In this document: in pieces, positions 1-9,057 of the stretch
Layout of the letters: the number at the start of each line of letters is the position of its first letter
Position numbering within the stretch: position 1 is the stretch's first letter
Source of the DNA: Saccharofermentans sp.
GTDB taxonomy: Bacteria; Bacillota; Clostridia; Saccharofermentanales; Saccharofermentanaceae
Assembly: GCA_016292155.1 (NCBI GenBank)
Contig: JAEFBC010000021.1
Span: 1-32,489 of the forward strand
Length of the DNA stretch: 32,489 nt
Direction: 5' to 3'
The notes under the pieces: generated by a model
Databases searched by the model: none
The model's input: only the letters and a program-made list of their open reading frames with translations
What the model was told of the DNA's origin: nothing
Translations under genes and position numbers: made by a program

Positions 1-386
1 CTATTGCATTTGCGATCATTGCAGTGATCCTGATCATGGTCTCCACAGTGTTAATTATGTGCCAGATCCAAAAGGATATTCCCTATAACGGAAGCAACAT
101 AACACTCGACGAGCATGACAACGGGTATTACATTCACTATCACGGTACCGGAGCAATCCTGTATAGTGCCGGAAGCGTAATTGACGGCGAATGGGAAATC
201 TCTTTCTCACAGACGGCTTTTGACAGGATCATCTGGCCCTTATACCGTCACGGAGACTATGAGGTAAGGTTTTGCGAAAAAGGCAAGATTACAAAGCTTA
301 CCACGCCGGATGGAGTTGTGATCTGGGAAGCAAACGAGCAGCAGATGCAGGCCCATGAGGAGTGGCTTAGGTCGCATGAGAATTAA
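1..386 (+). CDS. hypothetical membrane-anchored protein, probably truncated at window start
   Basis: Frame stays open to base 1 upstream of the listed GTG at 24; hydrophobic N-terminus (IAFAIIAVILIMVSTVLIM) then a soluble domain. Confidence 0.6.
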   Translation, partial: IAFAIIAVILIMVSTVLIMCQIQKDIPYNGSNITLDEHDNGYYIHYHGTGAILYSAGSVIDGEWEISFSQTAFDRIIWPLYRHGDYEVRFCEKGKITKLTTPDGVVIWEANEQQMQAHEEWLRSHEN

Positions 387-413
387 CGCCAAATAACAAG
401 TGGTTGAAAAGCA

Positions 414-448
414 ACAAAAAAGCGGTGTCTCACTTTTGGAGACACCGC
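414..448 (-). terminator. intrinsic terminator, possibly bidirectional between convergent genes
   Basis: Perfect 10-bp stem GCGGTGTCTC(422-431)/GAGACACCGC(439-448); A-run at 416-421 reads as a T-run on the minus strand. Confidence 0.75.
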
Positions 449-465
449 CGTTTGTTTGTGTGAAT

Positions 466-879
466 TTAGAAAATGTCCTTCTCGCCAAACAGTTCTTCTT
501 CCGGATTGGCTTGCTCTGTATTCGAAAACGACGGATAGAACGGGACGTTTGTGCCGCAGTACATGCATCTGCCGAGCATCGGGGAGTTGGTTGATTTCTT
601 GACGGGCTTGCCGCATTTCGGGCAGGGCTTGGACTGGGGCTGGGCGGAGATGAGGCCCTTCTTCTCCTGTCTTTCCTTCATGATCTCTTCGATCTTTGCG
701 TCAAAGAGCTTGGGGTCGACGCCCTGTTCAACCATGACTCTGTATATTGCTTCGAGCTTGATCTCCAGGTCGGTGACCTGACAGTTCATATCGCCGATAC
801 GTATATTGGCATCAGCCAGACCTTCGCTCGAACGGTCATTGATAACGGTTACGTTCTCATTAGTGTTGCGGTAATACAT
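466..879 (-). CDS. small zinc-ribbon protein
   Basis: CPKCGKPV...GRCMYCG ribbon. Start moved to ATG at 879 (MYYRNTNENV) because GGAGGTG lies just upstream; the listed ORF start at 924 has no such SD. Confidence 0.75.
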   Translation of the reverse strand: MYYRNTNENVTVINDRSSEGLADANIRIGDMNCQVTDLEIKLEAIYRVMVEQGVDPKLFDAKIEEIMKERQEKKGLISAQPQSKPCPKCGKPVKKSTNSPMLGRCMYCGTNVPFYPSFSNTEQANPEEELFGEKDIF

Positions 880-938
880 ATTGCTGCACCTCCAGCTAAA
901 AAATCCCTTATTCATTTTTGCCAATGGCTTACCATATA

Positions 939-947
939 ATTATAACA
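939..947 (-). promoter_or_regulatory. extended -10 promoter element (TGTTATAAT on minus)
   Basis: Matches TGNTAYAAT, 60 nt upstream of the CDS at 879. Confidence 0.5.
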
Positions 948-1021
948 TGCGGCAGGTTACAGCAAGCATGCTTCAATATAATTCTATCGAAAGCCTCATA
1001 ATTCACCTGCTAATGCAGCCG

Positions 1022-1030
1022 TGATATAAT
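1022..1030 (+). promoter_or_regulatory. extended -10 promoter element TGATATAAT
   Basis: Matches TGNTAYAAT, 57 nt upstream of the CDS at 1087. Confidence 0.5.
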
Positions 1031-1086
1031 ATTCTTTAAGGGATGGCATTACACATAGATTTTATTCAGCGCGGGCCGCTTTTTCT

Positions 1087-2475
1087 ATGAGCATGAATTA
1101 CGAAGACATCAATATCAACGGTACCAGTTCGGCGAAGTGTCCGAACTGCGGCGCGAGCATATTTTTCAACGAGAAGCTGGGAAAGCTGGTCTGCGCAATG
1201 TGCGGCGGGCTTTTCGATCCTGAGAGCATGAAGTCTGCCGGCAGGATCGAGAACCGTGATACTGATGCTGCAGGCGAGGCAGAAGATAACAAACAGGAAT
1301 TCGTCTGCGATTCCTGCGGTGCTGCCGTGGTCACCGACTACAATACCGCTGCGACATTCTGCGCATTCTGCGGATCGCCCACGCTCATCAACAGGCGCCT
1401 TTCCAAATGCTTCAGGCCGGATAAGCTCATTCCGTTTAAGATAAGCAAGGAAGAAGCCATAGAGAATTACCTTAAGTGGGCCAAGACCCAGAAGAACGTC
1501 CCGAAGAAATTTACATCCAAATCCGTGCTGTCGAAGATCACGGGTTACTATATCCCATTCTGGCTTATCGATGCCGACTGCATATCGGAGGTAAGCGGCA
1601 CCGGACAGAAATACCAGGGAGAGAACATTGAGAATTTCCAGATCGACAGGACGCTCGTATATAACGTAAGGCGCGTGCCTTTTGACGGCTGCAGGAAGAT
1701 CCCCAACACGCTTATGGAGGCTATCGAGCCTTTCGAATATAAAGAGATAAAAGACTATAACGATATGTATCTGCCGGGCTTTTTCGCGCAGCGCTACGAC
1801 CTGTCTGCTCTGGACATGATGGACATCATAAAGATACGTCTGGACAGCTACGCTGAGGGCATCGTAAAGCATTTTTCTGCCAAAGAATACGACAGCTTCA
1901 AGGCGGTCGGCGTCCATGGCTCTTATTCGGATAACTACAAGCAGATCTATGCGCTGATGCCTGTATGGTTCCTAAATATCGAATACGAAGGTTCCACATA
2001 TGGTATCGCAGTTAACGGCCAGACCGGCAAAGCCTCAGGCTCTCTTCCCATCAGCAGGAAGAAGGTTTATTCGCATGCGATAGGTGGATCTGCCCTTGAT
2101 ATCCTGAAATATCTGGGTCTGACACTCCTGATCTCATTCCTTGCAGATGCTGCGGTCATGTTCCTCACAGGAGGAAGTGCATCCGACTGGTTCTATTACG
2201 GAATGCTGGGCGTTCTCTGGCTCGTGCTGAGCCTTACGGGCCTTCTCATAATCGTTCCTATAGTTAAAAAGAAATTCTCGGACAGCCGTTTCTACGGATC
2301 CGTGACCATTGATAAGGCACCGAACATCGAAGAATATATCGATCTGAAGAACCAGTTCAAGATGGAAACAAGGGATACGTTCATCTATATGTCCAGGAAA
2401 ATTGACGACGACAACCTCAAGAAATTTGCAGGCAGCTCCCTGTCGGAAAGGTTCCTGAATAACATTTTCAAGTGA
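1087..2475 (+). CDS. TFIIB-type zinc-ribbon-containing membrane protein
   Basis: Two CxxC...CxxC ribbons (CPNCGAS...CAMCGG; CDSCGAA...CAFCGS), large middle domain, two C-terminal hydrophobic helices. Confidence 0.85.
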   Translation: MSMNYEDININGTSSAKCPNCGASIFFNEKLGKLVCAMCGGLFDPESMKSAGRIENRDTDAAGEAEDNKQEFVCDSCGAAVVTDYNTAATFCAFCGSPTLINRRLSKCFRPDKLIPFKISKEEAIENYLKWAKTQKNVPKKFTSKSVLSKITGYYIPFWLIDADCISEVSGTGQKYQGENIENFQIDRTLVYNVRRVPFDGCRKIPNTLMEAIEPFEYKEIKDYNDMYLPGFFAQRYDLSALDMMDIIKIRLDSYAEGIVKHFSAKEYDSFKAVGVHGSYSDNYKQIYALMPVWFLNIEYEGSTYGIAVNGQTGKASGSLPISRKKVYSHAIGGSALDILKYLGLTLLISFLADAAVMFLTGGSASDWFYYGMLGVLWLVLSLTGLLIIVPIVKKKFSDSRFYGSVTIDKAPNIEEYIDLKNQFKMETRDTFIYMSRKIDDDNLKKFAGSSLSERFLNNIFK

Positions 2476-2487
2476 TTTAAATTTTTC

Positions 2488-2540
2488 TTGACAGCTCTGG
2501 TTTACAAGAGTAAACTAACATTGGTTTACAACAATAAACC
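2488..2540 (+). promoter_or_regulatory. promoter with two tandem palindromic operator-like sites
   Basis: TTGACA (2488-2493), 17-bp spacer, TAAACT (2511-2516); GGTTTACAAGAGTAAACT (2499-2516) and GGTTTACAACAATAAACC (2523-2540). Confidence 0.6.
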
Positions 2541-2572
2541 GATGGAGATACTGTATTTGTAAGGGGGAGCTT

Positions 2573-4408
2573 ATGTTAAAGAAAATAATATCGGTCTTAT
2601 TGACCATAACCATAATTTCAGGATTTGTTCTTACCGGCAGAGAAGTTAATGCTGCTGAAGTCGACTACATGAATGTAACTGTCGACCAGATCCTCAAGAT
2701 GAAGGACAAGCCGGACGAACTCGAGGCTGTTCACGGATTTAGCGTCTCATCAGAAAAGAACAGCAAGAAGATCGAAGAAGCGGTCGGGCTTCTTACGCAG
2801 TGCCCGAATATCGAGTCCCTGTACATCTGCGTAAACGGGCTTAAGCTGGATAAGGAATTCTTCAACAATCTCAAGAGTTCAAGATATCTCTACATTAGCC
2901 TGCAGTGGTGTGAAGTCAACCTCGAAGGCATAAAGAATCCGGATATACAGAAGTTTTATCTTACACAGAATAAAGTTGAACATTATGAGGATGTTGTAAA
3001 TCTCGAGAGTCTCGAGACTTTGGTAGTTGAGAGCGTTGAGGGGTTCTGCCAGGCCGACTACAGAAAGCTCGAAAACCTGGAATACCTGGGAATTATAGCA
3101 CAGCGCATTGAAGACTATCAGGAGTTCTTCCAGCATTGCGGAGACCTCGAAGAACTGAGCCTCAAATGCTGCAACATGAGAAACAGCGACATCAGATATC
3201 TGACAGCTTATCTGAAGGGTATCGAGATCCTTGACCTCTATGGCACATATGTTGATGACATCTCATTTCTAAAGGAGCTTCCGTATTTAAGATATATCAA
3301 TCTCCCTTCAGGCGTTGATAATCTGGATGTTCTTTATGAAATAGACGATCTGGAGTGTGTTACTTTCGACTGTTACACAGAACTTTTCGTTGATGAAAAG
3401 CTGATAAAGCATTGGGAAGACAATAATATCAACTACACAAATTTCAAGAAGGACACTCCTGAGAAAGTTAAAAAGATCATGGAGTCTCTGAAGATTCCCG
3501 AGAATGCCACCGATAAGGAAAAGATCGAGAAGGTAACAGAATACGTATTGCTTAACATGAAGTACGGATATAACGACAGTGCTAATTTCAGCGGCACATC
3601 ATTAGATGAGTGCATTGAGTTCAAGAACGGCGTATGCCATGAATATGCAACCATCGAATATACCTTACTGAAGTGTGCCGGAGTTGATGCATATCTGATC
3701 AACGGTTATGCAAGGGATTATTACGGTACTCCTCCGATGGCTCATGCATGGGTCGAGGTCTGTGTTGACGGTGAGTGGTACGGAATCGACCCGACATGGA
3801 TCGACAACGAAGGCCAGAATCCGACCACTGCAAAGTACAAGAAGAATATGTGGACACCGTTCTACATGCAGCCTACAAAGGTTGACGACTGGAACGCATG
3901 GCCCAAGAACGGCGATTTCTCGAAGTGTATGGAAAAATACTTCGCTATGTATCACAGAACCATGAACGATCCTATGGATACGCTTCCTCAGGGCAGGAAA
4001 ACACCTGAACCGGAATACAAGACATATAAGATCACGTTTAAGAACGAAGACGGCTCCGAGCTGCAGACAGGCGATGTCACATTCGGCGAATCACCTTCTT
4101 ATACAGGCAATATGCCGGCTAAGGCTGAAACAGAACTCTACACATATTCTTTCGACGGCTGGACCGATGGAACGAATACTTACAGTGTAAATGATAAGCT
4201 TCCTATCGCATTGGAAAATGCCACATTCACTGCAAAGTACACACAGACCGCAAAGCCCGTTGAAGCACCGGAAATAGCCGAAGAAGCCGAGCCTCAGGAA
4301 AAGAAGATCACTCCAGCGATCTTTGTCTATGCCGGAGTAGTCCTTCTTGCAGGAGCAGGTGCAGTTGCTGTAATCTTAACGGGGAAGAATAAAAAGAAAG
4401 AGAACTAA
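2573..4408 (+). CDS. secreted or cell-surface leucine-rich-repeat protein with transglutaminase-like domain, InlB-type repeat and C-terminal TM anchor
   Basis: Signal peptide; LRR-like repeats; Cys-His-Asp triad in GVCHEYA / MAHAWVEV / GIDPTW; YKITFKNEDGSELQTGDVTFG...YSFDGWTD repeat; terminal TM plus KNKKKEN. Confidence 0.85.
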   Translation: MLKKIISVLLTITIISGFVLTGREVNAAEVDYMNVTVDQILKMKDKPDELEAVHGFSVSSEKNSKKIEEAVGLLTQCPNIESLYICVNGLKLDKEFFNNLKSSRYLYISLQWCEVNLEGIKNPDIQKFYLTQNKVEHYEDVVNLESLETLVVESVEGFCQADYRKLENLEYLGIIAQRIEDYQEFFQHCGDLEELSLKCCNMRNSDIRYLTAYLKGIEILDLYGTYVDDISFLKELPYLRYINLPSGVDNLDVLYEIDDLECVTFDCYTELFVDEKLIKHWEDNNINYTNFKKDTPEKVKKIMESLKIPENATDKEKIEKVTEYVLLNMKYGYNDSANFSGTSLDECIEFKNGVCHEYATIEYTLLKCAGVDAYLINGYARDYYGTPPMAHAWVEVCVDGEWYGIDPTWIDNEGQNPTTAKYKKNMWTPFYMQPTKVDDWNAWPKNGDFSKCMEKYFAMYHRTMNDPMDTLPQGRKTPEPEYKTYKITFKNEDGSELQTGDVTFGESPSYTGNMPAKAETELYTYSFDGWTDGTNTYSVNDKLPIALENATFTAKYTQTAKPVEAPEIAEEAEPQEKKITPAIFVYAGVVLLAGAGAVAVILTGKNKKKEN

Positions 4409-4418
4409 GCAGCTGTCT

Positions 4419-5120
4419 ATGATCCTCATCTTCGATTATTTTGAGACGCTCCTTAACAGCAGGAGCATCGATTTTAACCGCGGTCTTAAAGTGTTCTGGG
4501 AAGATTACTATCAGGATAAATGCACCTTTGAAGACATAAAGGAATACGGTGAGGAATTGTTCCGCGTGCTTCTCGAAAAGCACAAGGAAGGCGAAGAATA
4601 CCCGTTTGTAAAAGAAGAACTGCCGCTCTTTGCGGAAAAGTACGGCGGCAGCAAGCTGGATATGAGCGTTGCCGAAGAAGCGGATTTCCTGATGCGCTGC
4701 AACGACTTTGAAGTCGACCCTGCAATGAGCCGTTTCCTTGATGCATGCAGCGGAAGGAACATTCCCATGTATGTCTTATCAAACAGCGGTTTCAGGGGCG
4801 GAGCGCTGATGGAGGTACTTATGAGATTTGGCATTGGAAAGCATTTTAAAAAGCTCTGGTCCAGTGCTGATTTTGGAAGGATAAAGCCCTGCAGGGAGTT
4901 TTTCGAGCTCGCTATAAAAACAGCACTTGAAGAGAATCCTTCAGAATCACGCGGGAACATTATCTTTATCGGCGATATGTATGATTCAGACGTAATTGGC
5001 GCGCACAATGCCGGGATAAAGGCGGCGTGGCTCAATAAAAATGGCGGAAGCGATACAGAGAGACTTGCGGCATTTAACCTCACGTCAGCAGAACAGTTAT
5101 TCAATATTCTGGAAGACTGA
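4419..5120 (+). CDS. HAD family hydrolase
   Basis: N-terminal FDYFETL motif I, YVLSNSG motif II, and FIGDMYDSDVIGAHNAGIKAAWLN motif IV. Confidence 0.85.
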   Translation: MILIFDYFETLLNSRSIDFNRGLKVFWEDYYQDKCTFEDIKEYGEELFRVLLEKHKEGEEYPFVKEELPLFAEKYGGSKLDMSVAEEADFLMRCNDFEVDPAMSRFLDACSGRNIPMYVLSNSGFRGGALMEVLMRFGIGKHFKKLWSSADFGRIKPCREFFELAIKTALEENPSESRGNIIFIGDMYDSDVIGAHNAGIKAAWLNKNGGSDTERLAAFNLTSAEQLFNILED

Positions 5121-5163
5121 GCGCAGAATCTGCCTAAGGGACAAGTATTGAACAGTGAAAGAC

Positions 5164-5200
5164 AAACCTGTTTGAGATAAGCCTCGGACAGGTTTTTCTT
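5164..5200 (+). terminator. intrinsic terminator after HAD gene
   Basis: AAACCTGT(5164-5171)/ACAGGTTT(5188-5195) stem with inner GAG/CTC pairing, followed by a T-rich tract. Confidence 0.7.
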
Positions 5201-5235
5201 TTGTGCGGACGTGGTACAATCTTCCAAGTGATAAT

Positions 5236-6597
5236 ATGAGTAAATACGCTTCGCGCTATGAGATGATGACAAAACAGCCTGTACCGAGCCTTATCATTAA
5301 GCTCGGTGTTCCGACCATGATCAGTATGTTCGTTACGACGATCTACAACATGGCGGATTCTTATTTTGTCGGTCAGATAAATACTTCCGCAAGCGGCGCC
5401 ACAGGCGTCGTTATGGGTCTTATGGCCATCCTTCAGGCAGTCGGCTTCATGTTCGGACACGGAAGCGGAAGCATCATCAGCAGGAAGCTCGGACAGAAAG
5501 ATATTGAGAGCGCGCGCAGGTTTTCAGCGACAGGCTTTTATTCTGCGGTTTTTATGGGCTTTTTCTTCCTGATTTTCGGCAGCTTATTCCTCACGCCGTT
5601 AATGAAACTTCTGGGCAGCACGCCGACGATCCTGCCTTATGCGAAAACATACGCTATCTGCATCCTCTGCGCTGCTCCCGCACTTGTATCGAGCTGCGTA
5701 ATGAACAATATCCTAAGATACGAAGGCCGCGCTTTCTTTGCCATGATCGGCCTTACTTCGGGCGGTCTGCTTAACATCTTCCTCGATGCGCTTTTCATGC
5801 AGAAGCTGGGCATGGGTATTTTTGGCGCAGGCCTTGCGACTGCGATCTCGCAGTACGTCTCATGGATCCTGCTCCTTACGATGTTCCTTCTGAAAAAGAC
5901 CCAGACGTCACTTGCTTTCAAGTACGTCAAGTTCAACGTATCAACTCTCGGAGACATAATAACCACGGGCCTTCCAAGCCTTGCCCGCCAGGGACTTGCA
6001 AGCATCTCCACGATGCTCCTTAATAACGCAGCAGGCGTGTACGGCGATGCCGCTATCGCTGCAATGAGCATAGCAAACAGGGTCACGATGTTTATCTTCA
6101 GCGCAGTACTCGGTATAGGCCAGGGCTTTCAGCCTATTGCGGGATTCAACTTCGGCGCGAAGAAATATTCCCGCGTCCGTCAGGGCTTCTTCTTTACGCT
6201 GTTATTCGGAACGCTTCTCCTTGCCACCGCATCTTTATCAGTGCTTTACAATGCCGGCGAATGCATAAGGATCTTCAGAGACGATCCGGAAGTAATCGCC
6301 ATCGGCATCCCGGCTCTGCAGGCGCAGTGCATAGCGCTTCTTTTCGTGCCCTTCCAGGTATGCAACAACATGATGTTCCAGAGCATCGGCTACAAGTTCA
6401 ACGCGACGTTCCTGTCGTCCCTGCGCAACGGCCTGTATTTTATTCCGGTCATCCTTTTGTTCAGCTATGCCTGGGGCCTTACCGGAATCCAGCTCTCGCA
6501 GGCCGTAGCAGATGTCATGACGAGCCTTACATGCATACCTTTTACAGTTGCATTCTTTACCAAGCTGCCGAAGGAGGAACCTGAGGATGGACTTTAA
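5236..6597 (+). CDS. MATE family efflux transporter
   Basis: About 12 hydrophobic helices and MATE-like segments (PSLIIKLGVPTMISMFVTTIYNMADSYFVGQI). Start placed at MSKYASRYE rather than the listed 5203. Confidence 0.88.
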   Translation: MSKYASRYEMMTKQPVPSLIIKLGVPTMISMFVTTIYNMADSYFVGQINTSASGATGVVMGLMAILQAVGFMFGHGSGSIISRKLGQKDIESARRFSATGFYSAVFMGFFFLIFGSLFLTPLMKLLGSTPTILPYAKTYAICILCAAPALVSSCVMNNILRYEGRAFFAMIGLTSGGLLNIFLDALFMQKLGMGIFGAGLATAISQYVSWILLLTMFLLKKTQTSLAFKYVKFNVSTLGDIITTGLPSLARQGLASISTMLLNNAAGVYGDAAIAAMSIANRVTMFIFSAVLGIGQGFQPIAGFNFGAKKYSRVRQGFFFTLLFGTLLLATASLSVLYNAGECIRIFRDDPEVIAIGIPALQAQCIALLFVPFQVCNNMMFQSIGYKFNATFLSSLRNGLYFIPVILLFSYAWGLTGIQLSQAVADVMTSLTCIPFTVAFFTKLPKEEPEDGL

Positions 6598-6796
6598 CCA
6601 ACTGATCAAGCGCATTAATGAATTAAGCAGAAAATCCAAGACTGAAGGCCTTACGCCGGTTGAGAAAGAGGAGCAGACAAAGCTTAGAAATGAATACCGT
6701 GCACTGGTCATAGGAAACCTGTCTTCACAGCTGGAAGGCTTGAAAATAAAGCATCCTGACGGTTCCATTACTGATGTGAAAAAACAACAAGGTTGA
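6587..6796 (+). CDS. DUF896 / YnzC family small protein
   Basis: INELSRKSKTEGLTPVEKEEQTKLRNEYRALVIGNL is the DUF896 signature; AAGGAGG SD upstream; overlaps the MATE stop by 11 nt. Confidence 0.9.
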   Translation: MDFNQLIKRINELSRKSKTEGLTPVEKEEQTKLRNEYRALVIGNLSSQLEGLKIKHPDGSITDVKKQQG

Positions 6797-6839
6797 CACT
6801 TTTATCCCTTTAAAATGCCGCATTTAGATTTTTCATGCT

Positions 6840-6848
6840 TGTTATAAT
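6840..6848 (+). promoter_or_regulatory. extended -10 promoter element TGTTATAAT
   Basis: 39 nt upstream of the CDS at 6887. Confidence 0.5.
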
Positions 6849-6886
6849 ACCCCCATTATCTTTAGGAAAGATGGTGGATAAAAGGT

Positions 6887-7843
6887 ATGAAAAAATTAAC
6901 TATGATTACTACGACAGCATTGTGTATGGCAATGCTTACGGCCTGCAGTACTTCTAATGGGACTGTAACTTCTTCTGAGGTGCCGTCGTCTTCTGAGACT
7001 ACTACAGAAGCGGTAGCTCCCGATGAGAATAAGATGGTTTCTCCTTCTGAAGGACAACCGGAATTTAACACTCAGGATTATGAGGCGCAGTTAGATCTCA
7101 TTGCATCTAATTACGATTCATTGGATGAGAAATATCCTTATAACGAGGAAGAACACCCCGTGTATTTTGCGGTAATGGATTTTAATCACAACGGCAGACT
7201 GGAATTCATTATCACAAGCGCCCAGGGTTCCGGATTATTTTCCTATACACAGTTCTATGAAGTATCTGAGGACCGTTCCAAGCTGGTAAAGGTGGAGAAC
7301 GCTGCTTTCTCGAGCGAGATGCAGGATGCTACGAGCGACTTTACTCTTAATGCTACAAATACCGCTCATTCCGCGGTGTACGACTGCTACAAGAAAGATG
7401 GAGAGTATTTCTATATGCTCCAGGATTTCACCCCGTCAGGATGGCAGGAAATGAGTCTGTGGTTCTCATCTTATTGCTTCAGAGACAAGATCAAATGCGA
7501 TACGATCGGAGGCAGCAGCGTCTTAGCCGAAACGGGCTCAAAGGAGGTTAAAGTATGGCTGAAGGATTCAGCTGACAAGCTTTTTACAGACGGTGAGCAG
7601 TACGAGAAGGCATTGAATGCATACTGGGAAGGATACGAGAAACAGAAGAACTGCGAAGTAAGGTGGGTACCTTTTGGTGAGAAGTCACTCTTTGCAGATG
7701 GACTCAAGGAATCGCTCAAAGGATTTGATCCCAATTCTGATAAGCAGTCCGAATTGTATCTTGATTACAAAGCATTCTATGAAAAATACTACGAAAAGGA
7801 CTATGTATTCGTAATTCAGGATAAACAGGAAGTTTACGGCTAA
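6887..7843 (+). CDS. putative lipoprotein of unknown function
   Basis: Signal peptide with lipobox LTAC followed by an S/T-rich linker. Confidence 0.8.
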   Translation: MKKLTMITTTALCMAMLTACSTSNGTVTSSEVPSSSETTTEAVAPDENKMVSPSEGQPEFNTQDYEAQLDLIASNYDSLDEKYPYNEEEHPVYFAVMDFNHNGRLEFIITSAQGSGLFSYTQFYEVSEDRSKLVKVENAAFSSEMQDATSDFTLNATNTAHSAVYDCYKKDGEYFYMLQDFTPSGWQEMSLWFSSYCFRDKIKCDTIGGSSVLAETGSKEVKVWLKDSADKLFTDGEQYEKALNAYWEGYEKQKNCEVRWVPFGEKSLFADGLKESLKGFDPNSDKQSELYLDYKAFYEKYYEKDYVFVIQDKQEVYG

Positions 7844-7885
7844 TGTTAAAATAAGCGAAAGCCAATGTTTTGAAGGAGCCCGAAG

Positions 7886-8713
7886 ATGGTAGATATAGGA
7901 AACTTTACGTCCGCATCTTTTGAGAACTTCGATATTGATCTGGTTCAAAATGAAGTAGGCGGCGGCACGGTTTCCATCGAGCAGATCGACGAGGCAATTG
8001 GAAACAACCCGGATGCCGGATCTATCGTCATCTCCGGCTTAAAGCAGGACACTTTCGAGTATTTCATTAAGCAATACGGCAAGCAGTTTAACGCGATCTC
8101 TTTTTGGAAAAACAAAATGGTTGAGGACTTATCTCCGCTTGGAACTCTAAGCGGAATTAAGTTCATCAACTGGTTTTTCAATCAGAGATCCGTTTCTTTA
8201 TGGGACATGAGCGGGAATAAGTCTCTGAAAGGCCTTGGCATATATGACTTTTCCAGATTGCATGACATCAGCGAGATAAGGACCGCGCCTGATCTGGAAT
8301 TCTTCGGGCTCGGAGATATTGTCTGGGCAGGCATGGTAATTGATTCCTTAAGACCTGTTGCGAACTCTACGGTCAGGCATTTCGAGTGGTGCGGAAAGAC
8401 CGTTTCCGACCACGATTACAAATGTCTTGCAAACGGAAATATCGGTGTCTTGGACATAAGTCCTGCGAGATTTACGATGGACGAACTGACCGATCTGCTG
8501 GTACTGTTTCCGGAGACCCTTTCCGGCAGCATCACGATCCCCTACGTTACCGGAAGTGTCACGACTAAAGACGGGTGCACAACATATAACTATCTTTGTA
8601 AAAACAAAAAGGTCTGCGTTGCCGGAAAAGACGATGAAAGATTTCAGAAATACCTTAAGGATTTCGATGCCTTACTGAAGGAGAAACGAAGCAAGGTTAA
8701 AGATTCCGTTTGA
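7886..8713 (+). CDS. hypothetical protein, LRR-like solenoid
   Basis: Long ORF with AAGGAGCC SD; repeating L/I-rich strands (LSPLGTLSGIKFINWFF, SLKGLGIYDFSRLHDISEI). Confidence 0.7.
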   Translation: MVDIGNFTSASFENFDIDLVQNEVGGGTVSIEQIDEAIGNNPDAGSIVISGLKQDTFEYFIKQYGKQFNAISFWKNKMVEDLSPLGTLSGIKFINWFFNQRSVSLWDMSGNKSLKGLGIYDFSRLHDISEIRTAPDLEFFGLGDIVWAGMVIDSLRPVANSTVRHFEWCGKTVSDHDYKCLANGNIGVLDISPARFTMDELTDLLVLFPETLSGSITIPYVTGSVTTKDGCTTYNYLCKNKKVCVAGKDDERFQKYLKDFDALLKEKRSKVKDSV

Positions 8714-8865
8714 ACATCATGCCCCCGTGACATGATATTGAGAAGCTCTCCGGAATGCGTCTGTTATGCGCATTCAGGTGCCTGAGACATAGCAAAATAC
8801 GGCATTTCCCGACAAACGTGTCCGGCACTTAGGACAGCCAGGTGATATAAATCACGGTTTTGAGA

Positions 8866-8874
8866 TGCTATAAT
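8866..8874 (+). promoter_or_regulatory. extended -10 promoter element TGCTATAAT
   Basis: Matches TGNTAYAAT but lies 184 nt upstream of the CDS at 9058. Confidence 0.5.
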
Positions 8875-9057
8875 ATAAAAGTCAATTGAAAATCATTTGA
8901 TAATTGGAACCAAACGTGCGCACCGTTTTCCAGGCGGCGAACGCGCTGAAATATATATAGAACGGAATACTATTACAGATCTTTAGACAGTGGTGATCAT
9001 GATCCTAATTTAGATTCTTTAGCACATAAAGCTAAATCTCGAAAAGGAGTAAAGCCA

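Noticed and set aside
1066-1917. 283-aa minus-strand ORF
   Set aside because: Antisense shadow of the zinc-ribbon membrane protein gene.
4511-5272. 253-aa minus-strand ORF
   Set aside because: Antisense to the HAD gene, passes through its terminator; no recognisable domain.
8714-9057. c-di-GMP or other known riboswitch
   Set aside because: Could not match the conserved core of any known class; reported only as an unclassified structured leader.
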